Source: Aquificaceae bacterium
GTDB lineage: Bacteria > Aquificota > Aquificia > Aquificales > Aquificaceae
Length of the DNA: 10,680 nt
Reading direction: 5' to 3'
NCBI GenBank assembly: GCA_025057715.1
Contig: JANWVD010000016.1
Coordinates: 1-10,680, forward strand
Numbering within the stretch: the stretch's first letter is position 1; every line of letters starts with the position of its first letter. Both the position numbers and the translations under genes were made by a program. Shown here piece by piece: positions 6,707-10,680 of this stretch. The notes beneath the pieces are model-generated. The model saw only the letters and a program-made list of their open reading frames with translations. It was not told where the DNA came from and searched no databases.

Positions 6707-7048
6707 TTAAATGTGTTTTGAGAGGGTTTCAAAGGTTTTGTCAAAATCGGCCTTATCGAGCTCTAAAAACACCCCCACGTTGCCCATGATGCAAGCGGCA
6801 TACCTTCCGCCAGCGACCGCAAAGCCATAGACTGGATAAAAGCCGTCCTGATTAGTGTAAGCGCTCCAGCCCTTTGCTTGCATATTCCCCATGAGCTTAT
6901 TTGCGGCACACATCATGGCTGCAATTTCCGCAGCCTTTTCAGTGATGTCGCCGTAGTAGGCAAGGAGCCTTCCATCATCTGAAAACTCCCCTGCTGCAAC
7001 AGCGCCCGGAAGGGCCATGAGCTCCTTGAGCTTGCTTATTGTGGCCAT
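6707..7048 (-). CDS. DUF2173 (roadblock/LC7-like) protein, paralog 1
   Basis: A 113-residue protein, first gene after the sigma-54 promoter. The ATG at 7048 is preceded by AGGAGGTG (7063-7056), an excellent ribosome site seven bases upstream. It shares a long set of positions with paralog 2: AAGEFSDDG (18-26), AY-x-GDI, AAMMCAAN (43-50), MQ-x2-G-x2-A, and the MGNVGVF strand near the end. Two cysteines, 47 and 86, coincide with cysteines of the paralog. The fold is probably roadblock/LC7-like (DUF2173, COG4831); function is not established and I do not assign one. The pair looks like an old tandem duplication, with many substitutions but little length change. Context suggests a role in the process controlled by the activator gene of the same operon. 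Confidence 0.85.
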   Translation of the reverse strand: MATISKLKELMALPGAVAAGEFSDDGRLLAYYGDITEKAAEIAAMMCAANKLMGNMQAKGWSAYTNQDGFYPVYGFAVAGGRYAACIMGNVGVFLELDKADFDKTFETLSKHI

Positions 7049-7055
7049 TGTCTCA

Positions 7056-7063
7056 CACCTCCT
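7056..7063 (-). promoter_or_regulatory. Shine-Dalgarno of DUF2173 paralog 1
   Basis: AGGAGGTG on the minus strand lies seven bases before the ATG and is near-perfectly complementary to the 16S rRNA tail. It falls within the roughly 28-base leader predicted from the sigma-54 promoter, supporting both the start codon and the promoter position. Confidence 0.9.
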
Positions 7064-7086
7064 GAAGGGTTTCTAATAACCCTTTG

Positions 7087-7102
7087 TGCAAAAACCGTGC
7101 CA
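7087..7102 (-). promoter_or_regulatory. Sigma-54 (RpoN) -24/-12 promoter of the DUF2173 operon
   Basis: The minus strand reads TGGCACGGTTTTTGCA, agreeing with the consensus TGGCACRNNNNTTGCW at every defined position, including the invariant GG and GC with correct spacing. The expected transcription start is about 7076, leaving a leader of about 28 bases that holds the ribosome site of DUF2173 paralog 1. It is intergenic and correctly oriented, and the operon it precedes encodes a sigma-54 activator with an intact GAFTGA loop. I saw no other full match near a gene start in this window. Confidence 0.9.
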
Positions 7103-7134
7103 ACCTGAAGTGTTTTGAAGTTTGTTTTACTTAT

Positions 7135-7163
7135 GTTGCAATTAGATAGCTAAGCGTTGCAAC
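7135..7163. repeat. Paired TTGCAA palindromes in the activator-site region
   Basis: GTTGCAA at 7135-7141 and GTTGCAAC at 7156-7163 (a perfect eight-base palindrome) are 21 bases apart, two DNA helical turns. Because TTGCAA is self-complementary, the copies are direct and inverted repeats at once. Between them TTAG and CTAA (7142-7145 and 7150-7153) form a smaller inverted repeat. The first copy could be a second activator half-site or dimer site about 62 bases upstream of the predicted start. As RNA from aroD the same bases could fold, but no U-run follows, so it is not a classical terminator. Confidence 0.55.
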
Positions 7164-7173
7164 TAAAGTTGCA
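7158..7173. promoter_or_regulatory. Candidate upstream activator dyad TGCAAC-N4-GTTGCA
   Basis: A perfect 6+6 inverted repeat with spacer TAAA, centred near 7165.5, about 89 bases upstream of the predicted sigma-54 start. The format (two six-base arms, short spacer) resembles NtrC-family sites such as TGCACC-N5-GGTGCA, which suits a Fis-type helix-turn-helix dimer. It overlaps the last codons and stop of aroD, so part of the sequence is also coding, but the symmetry extends across the stop into non-coding sequence. The protein bound is inferred, most likely the activator encoded at the end of the operon. Confidence 0.6.
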
Positions 7174-7789
7174 TCAAGTTTCTTATATGAGAGAGCTCTT
7201 TTAAAGAGAGCTGACCTGGCGCGCTTGGCTCTGAGATGTATGCAAAGCTTATCTCAGAGCCGAATAGAAAACCGACCATTCTTGATGCTATGCCGTATTG
7301 ACCCATGGAGATTAGAATTTTCCGTCCATGCAAAGTCTTGCTAAGGCATAAAAATCTAACGGTGTCTTCGTAAGACTGACTCATTAGAGCAAGTTTTACT
7401 ATATCAGCACCAAACCTTATTGCTTGCCTATGAATTTCTTTTACAACCCAATCAGGCGGGGTTTGTTCAAAGTTGTGATAAGAGACTATAATCTCGGTCC
7501 TTTTCCTCAGCTCTCTTACCTTGCTTATTATTTGCGTTAGCTTGATATCTATGTCAATATAGTCGCATAAATCGATGAATTTTATATATAGCTCCTCGTT
7601 TTCTCCCCTTGGCGTTAGGATGCTTTTAAGACCAATATCTTTAATAGCAATTAGCATCTTATCTAAGCTCTGATAGCTTTTATCTTCAAAAAGGTCTAAC
7701 CTAAGCTCTATGATGTTTGCGCCTAATTCCTTAGATAGCTCTAAGTTCTTTTGAAAATCTTTGTCAGATAAAGAAACAGCGATTAGCAT
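7163..7789 (-). CDS. aroD: 3-dehydroquinate dehydratase, type I
   Basis: Third shikimate-pathway enzyme; converts 3-dehydroquinate to 3-dehydroshikimate through a Schiff base. The 208-residue protein is a compact type I TIM barrel. Visible residues: Glu28 and Arg30 in IIELRLD (equivalent to E. coli Glu46 and Arg48), catalytic His105 in SYHNF, Schiff-base Lys132 in VKLA, Arg170 in ASRMVG, and Ser189 and Gln193 in SAPGQL, which close over the substrate. I start it at ATG 7789, giving the usual MLIAVSL first strand; a longer reading to 7834 adds 15 residues that only mirror the argG end. The ATG overlaps the argG stop (shared ATGCTAA), with no clear Shine-Dalgarno, so translation probably depends on coupling to argG. 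Its stop lies inside the candidate activator dyad of the next operon. Confidence 0.95.
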   Translation of the reverse strand: MLIAVSLSDKDFQKNLELSKELGANIIELRLDLFEDKSYQSLDKMLIAIKDIGLKSILTPRGENEELYIKFIDLCDYIDIDIKLTQIISKVRELRKRTEIIVSYHNFEQTPPDWVVKEIHRQAIRFGADIVKLALMSQSYEDTVRFLCLSKTLHGRKILISMGQYGIASRMVGFLFGSEISFAYISEPSAPGQLSLKELSHIRNLMQL

Positions 7790-8970
7790 CTTGTTTTGCC
7801 AAGTAGCTTCATAGGGAGACCAAAAACCCTGCAAAATGCCCCGCCGTCTTTGTGGTCAAAGCTATCCATCGGTGAGTAAGTTGCGAGCTCTTCAGAATAC
7901 AAGCTATAAGGGGATTCTCTGCCAACTACCCTCAAAGAGCCTTTTTGGAGCTTTAGCCTTACCTTCCCAGTTACGCGCTTTGCTAAGCTATTGCAAAATG
8001 CGTCAAGCGCCTCTCTTAGAGGGGAAAACCAAAGACCTTCGTAAACTATCTTGGCATATTCGTGTGAGATATGTGAAAGAAGATAGTGAAAGCTATACCT
8101 GTCAAGAACGGTTGATAAAAGGTCTCTATAGGCTTCATATAAAACCAAAGCCCCAGGGGCTTCGTAAACTTCCCTGCTTTTAATTCCCACAAGGCGGCTC
8201 TCAATAATGTCAATTCTTCCAAAGCCATGCTCCCCTGCAATAGAATTTAGCCTTGATATAAGCTCAGATAAGCTTAGCGCTTCAGAGTTTAGTTTTATTG
8301 GTTTCCCTTCTAAAAACTCTAACTCTATGTAAGTTGGTTCTTGTGGCGTTTTTTCTATTGGCTTTGTGATTTCAAAAGCATCTTCCGGGGGCTCTTTGGA
8401 GATATCTTCAATAGGACCGCACTCTATAGAGATGCCCCAGAGGTTTTTATCAATTGAATATGGCTTTTCTTTAGTGGCTTTGACTGGTATTTTAAAGCGC
8501 ATTGCGTATTCTACCTCTTCCTCCCTTGAGCGAAACTCCCACTCTCTAAAGGGGGCAATCACCTCAAGCGATGGGTTAAGCGCCCAAACAGAGAGCTCAA
8601 ACCTAACTTGGTCATTTCCCTTGCCAGTAGAGCCATGCGCTACTGCTTTTGCATCAAGTTCTTTTGCGTAGTGAACTAACCTCTTTGCAATCAGTGGACG
8701 GGATAAGCTGGCGCTTAGCGGATACTTCCCTTCGTAAAGAGCAAGAGCTCTAAGTGTAGGAAGACAAAAGTCGTTTGCAAACTCCTCTTTGAGGTCTTCG
8801 ACTATTGCCTCTTTTGCCCCTGCGGCTTTTGCCTTTTGGGGGATTTGGTCAAGCTCTTCACCTTGCCCTACATCTGCGGTGTAGGTTATTACCTCGTAGC
8901 CCCTTTCGGATAGCCATCTTACCATAACGGAAGTATCAAGCCCACCAGAGTAAGCTAAAATTAAGCGCAT
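7783..8970 (-). CDS. argG: Argininosuccinate synthase
   Basis: Cytoplasmic enzyme of arginine synthesis that condenses citrulline and aspartate using ATP, releasing AMP and pyrophosphate. The 395 residues match the usual length of about 400. Motifs in order: N-type ATP pyrophosphatase loop AYSGGLDTSV (6-15), TADVGQ (31-36), GKYPLSASLSRPLIAKRLV (81-99), HGSTGKGNDQVRFE (112-125), SIDKNLWGISIECG (172-185), GIKSREVYEAPGA (262-274) and GLWFSPLREALDAF (312-325). These cover both the ATP and citrulline/aspartate sites. The ATG at 8970 follows the lipoprotein stop by 14 bases, and that gap is AT-rich with no recognisable Shine-Dalgarno, so initiation may be weak, coupled, or helped by the unstructured leader. 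It overlaps aroD by seven bases. No ARG-box-like operator was recognised upstream. Confidence 0.98.
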   Translation of the reverse strand: MRLILAYSGGLDTSVMVRWLSERGYEVITYTADVGQGEELDQIPQKAKAAGAKEAIVEDLKEEFANDFCLPTLRALALYEGKYPLSASLSRPLIAKRLVHYAKELDAKAVAHGSTGKGNDQVRFELSVWALNPSLEVIAPFREWEFRSREEEVEYAMRFKIPVKATKEKPYSIDKNLWGISIECGPIEDISKEPPEDAFEITKPIEKTPQEPTYIELEFLEGKPIKLNSEALSLSELISRLNSIAGEHGFGRIDIIESRLVGIKSREVYEAPGALVLYEAYRDLLSTVLDRYSFHYLLSHISHEYAKIVYEGLWFSPLREALDAFCNSLAKRVTGKVRLKLQKGSLRVVGRESPYSLYSEELATYSPMDSFDHKDGGAFCRVFGLPMKLLGKTRC

Positions 8971-8984
8971 CTAACTATATTAAG

Positions 8985-9326
8985 TCAGTTTAGATAGGCT
9001 ATGTTTAGATAGCAGTAAGCCACTATAGCGCCAGAAGAGGGATTTAGGTTTGTGTTTATAATAGCAACGCTTTGGGGCGGATAAACCATTATCTCAGAGC
9101 ATGCACGCTCTAAGAAGGAAGAGGAGCGAAATTCAACGCACATCATCCTGCAAGCTTGCGGGGTTTGGTTGCGCACTTTAAAGGTAGCACCTCGCGGATT
9201 TCCGAGGTTGTCCCTAAATATCTGAACGTCTATTAGCTCTGCGGGCACTCTTTGAGAACGCTGATGGTCAACCGCGGGCCCACAAGAGACTATCAAACCA
9301 AGAAAAAGCGCAAAAACTGCCTTCAT
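8985..9326 (-). CDS. Small cysteine-containing lipoprotein of unknown function
   Basis: I do not recognise a family for this 113-residue protein. Its N-terminus is a short lipoprotein signal: MK, a hydrophobic run AVFALFLGLIVS, then a lipobox ending at Cys15 (IVS-C), predicting signal peptidase II cleavage and lipid anchoring. The residue after the cysteine is Gly, not Asp. The mature part is mostly beta-like (LIDVQIFRDN, GATFKVRNQT, SVAIINTNL, AIVAYCYLNIAYLN) and holds four further cysteines (59, 63, 76, 105) that could form disulfides. The pattern, with a conserved-looking NPRGATFKVRN segment, recalls small periplasmic beta-sandwich lipoproteins, but that is only a guess. AGGAGG lies six bases before the ATG. 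It is the first gene ahead of argG-aroD with no functional link to them apparent, and starts 27 bases from divergent gatA. Confidence 0.75.
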   Translation of the reverse strand: MKAVFALFLGLIVSCGPAVDHQRSQRVPAELIDVQIFRDNLGNPRGATFKVRNQTPQACRMMCVEFRSSSFLERACSEIMVYPPQSVAIINTNLNPSSGAIVAYCYLNIAYLN

Positions 9327-9353
9327 TTCATCCTCCTGGGTAAAATTTTAAAG
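9327..9353. promoter_or_regulatory. Compact divergent start region with TAAAATTTTA palindrome
   Basis: Only 27 bases separate the divergent starts of the lipoprotein gene and gatA. They contain the lipoprotein ribosome site and the palindrome TAAAATTTTA (9341-9350), which offers a TAAAAT -10-like hexamer on both strands. On the plus strand it would start transcription at or next to the gatA ATG, giving a leaderless message, which fits the lack of a clear Shine-Dalgarno. No good -35 partner is visible for either. An alternative minus-strand pair, TTGACT (9402-9397) and CATAAG (9378-9373) with an 18-base spacer, lies inside gatA. Promoter assignments here are weak. Confidence 0.35.
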
Positions 9354-10680
9354 ATGATATGGTCTTTACCAGCTTATGAGATTGCCCGTTTAATTAAGTC
9401 AAAGGAGTTAAGCCCCAAAGAGGTCATAAGCGCTTTTTTTGAGAGGTTTCAAAGCCTTGAGCCAAAGCTGAGAGCTTTTATAACCCCTACATTTGAAAGA
9501 GCTCTTAAAGAGGCAGAAAGCCTAAAGCCATCTTCAGAGATGCTACTTGCGGGCGTTCCAATCGCCCTAAAAGACAACATAAACCAAAAAGGGGTCGAGA
9601 CAACCTGCGGCTCTCAGCTTTTAAAAGGCAGCGTTGCGCTTTTTGATGCTACTGTCGTTTCCCGTCTTCGCGCCGAAGGCGCGGTTTTTGTTGGAAAGAC
9701 AAATATGGATGAGTTTGCGATGGGCTCCTCGACCGAGTATTCGGCATTTTTTAAAACGCATAACCCTTGGGATTTAGAGAGGGTCCCAGGCGGGTCTTCA
9801 GGCGGGTCTGCAGTGAGCGTTGCTGCGCGTTTAAGTCCTTTGGCGCTTGGTTCTGACACTGGCGGGTCTGTTCGCCAGCCTGCGAGCTTTTGTGGGGTGA
9901 TTGGTCTAAAGCCTACCTATGGAAGGGTTTCAAGGTATGGGCTTGTCGCCTTTGCCTCCTCGCTTGACCAGATTGGACCGTTTGCCTTTAATTGCAAGGA
10001 TTTAGCTCTTATTACGAAGGTGATTGCAGGTTTTGATAAGAGCGATAGCACGAGCTCTAAGGTCGCTGTTGAGGACTATCTTGAGAGTGTCCAAAGAGCC
10101 GAGGTGAGAGGTCTTAGGGTTGCCGTCCCAAAATTTGAAGGCGTAGAGAGCGCAGTAGAGGGGTGTTTTGATAGGTTTTTAAGGTCTTTAGAAGAACACG
10201 GGGCTTACATCCAGGAGGTGAGTTTAAAATACATCCACCTTGCTATAAACGCTTACTATGTTATAGCGCCATCTGAAGCGTCTTCAAACCTTGCGAGGTT
10301 TGATGGGGTAAGATACGGAAATACCGTTTACGGGAGAGATTTGGACGAAACTTATAAAAAAACCAGAAGCGCTGGCTTTGGTAAGGAGGTAAAACGAAGG
10401 ATTCTTATGGGAACCTTTGCGCTCTCTTCTGGTTATTACGATGCTTATTATCTTAAGGCGATGAAGGTAAGAACACTAATTGCAAACGAGCTTAAATCAA
10501 TTCTTAGGGATTTTGACATTATTGTTATGCCCACAACGCCTACGAGGGCATTTAAGTTTGGGGAAAAGATGTCTGACCCTGTTAGTATGTATCTATCTGA
10601 TATCTTCACAGTTAGCGTAAATTTAGCGGGTTTACCTGCAATTTCCTTGCCGCTATGCGTATATGAGAACTTGCCTTGCG
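9354..10680 (+). CDS. gatA: Asp/Glu-tRNA(Asn/Gln) amidotransferase subunit A (3' end outside window)
   Basis: Amidase subunit of the GatCAB complex, which releases ammonia from glutamine so GatB can convert Glu-tRNA(Gln) and/or Asp-tRNA(Asn) to the amidated form. The 442 codons in view are open to the window edge; full-length GatA is about 480 residues, so only the C-terminal tail is missing. The amidase triad is intact: Lys73 in ALKDNI, cis-Ser148 in the PGGSSGGSA stretch, and nucleophile Ser172 in GSDTGGSVRQPA, with the same 75- and 24-residue spacing as in S. aureus GatA (79/154/178). Downstream blocks GLKPTYGRVSRYGLVAFASSLDQIGP and FDIIVMPTTPT also match. The ATG at 9354 is the first in-frame start; no Shine-Dalgarno stands out before it. 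It diverges from the lipoprotein-argG-aroD genes. gatB and gatC are not in the window. Confidence 0.97.
   Translation, partial: MIWSLPAYEIARLIKSKELSPKEVISAFFERFQSLEPKLRAFITPTFERALKEAESLKPSSEMLLAGVPIALKDNINQKGVETTCGSQLLKGSVALFDATVVSRLRAEGAVFVGKTNMDEFAMGSSTEYSAFFKTHNPWDLERVPGGSSGGSAVSVAARLSPLALGSDTGGSVRQPASFCGVIGLKPTYGRVSRYGLVAFASSLDQIGPFAFNCKDLALITKVIAGFDKSDSTSSKVAVEDYLESVQRAEVRGLRVAVPKFEGVESAVEGCFDRFLRSLEEHGAYIQEVSLKYIHLAINAYYVIAPSEASSNLARFDGVRYGNTVYGRDLDETYKKTRSAGFGKEVKRRILMGTFALSSGYYDAYYLKAMKVRTLIANELKSILRDFDIIVMPTTPTRAFKFGEKMSDPVSMYLSDIFTVSVNLAGLPAISLPLCVYENLPC

Noticed and set aside
7128..7163. TTGCAA/TTAG inverted repeats as an aroD terminator
   Set aside because: No U-run follows the hairpin on the minus strand, and the symmetry and position upstream of the sigma-54 promoter fit protein-binding sites better.
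7790..7834. Longer aroD start at 7834
   Set aside because: The added 15 residues have no counterpart at the start of type I dehydroquinases as I know them and fall wholly inside argG; ATG 7789 gives the normal first strand.
7836..8671. Plus-strand open frames opposite argG (115 and 101 codons)
   Set aside because: Antisense to strongly conserved ArgG motifs, with low-complexity translations and no ribosome sites.
9614..9859. Minus-strand 81-codon frame within gatA
   Set aside because: Shadow of the conserved GatA active-site region.
1..10680. CRISPR arrays, insertion sequences, integrase sites, tRNA genes, riboswitches
   Set aside because: No regularly spaced repeats, transposase or integrase motifs, tRNA cloverleaf or recognised riboswitch core seen on either strand; genes fill nearly the whole window.

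Overview
The window reads as chromosomal DNA of a bacterium related to Aquificota or another deep-branching thermophilic lineage. This is an inference. FtsZ resembles Aquifex-type FtsZ as I remember it, genes are tightly packed with many overlapping starts and stops, and there is a tandem pair of DUF2173 (roadblock/LC7-like) proteins, which I associate with chemolithotrophs such as Aquificales. No mobile element, CRISPR array, rRNA or tRNA was seen. No gene-free stretch exceeds 300 bases; the longest is about 114 bases (7049-7162) and it is full of regulatory signals.

Layout. (1) Positions 1-4358, plus strand: the distal end of a division and cell wall (dcw) cluster, murB (5' end missing) - ddl - ftsQ - ftsA - ftsZ. 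Overlaps of 29, 4 and 23 bases and a stop-embedded Shine-Dalgarno indicate one transcript, ending at a GC-rich hairpin with a T-run at 4361-4392. (2) Positions 4391-7102, minus strand: a four-gene unit in transcription order DUF2173 paralog 1 - DUF2173 paralog 2 - SCP2-like protein - PAS/AAA+/Fis-type sigma-54 activator. (3) Positions 7163-9326, minus strand: lipoprotein - argG - aroD. (4) Positions 9354-10680, plus strand: gatA, running off the window end.

The most interesting part is region 2. On the minus strand at 7102-7087 lies TGGCACGGTTTTTGCA, matching the sigma-54 -24/-12 consensus at every defined position. It sits 38 bases before the first DUF2173 start codon. About 89 bases upstream of the predicted transcription start is a perfect dyad, TGCAAC-TAAA-GTTGCA, with a further TTGCAA palindrome closer in. 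These look like activator binding sites. The operon's last gene is itself a sigma-54 activator with two PAS domains and a cysteine-rich first PAS. The simplest model is a self-activating sensory module in which the activator responds to a redox or ligand signal and turns on two roadblock-fold proteins, an SCP2-like carrier and itself. The physiological process served cannot be read from the sequence.

The other genes are core metabolism: Ddl and MurB make peptidoglycan precursors, FtsQ/A/Z build the divisome, ArgG makes argininosuccinate, AroD acts in the shikimate pathway, and GatA is the amidase subunit that completes Gln-tRNA(Gln) and/or Asn-tRNA(Asn). Catalytic motifs are intact wherever the window covers them.
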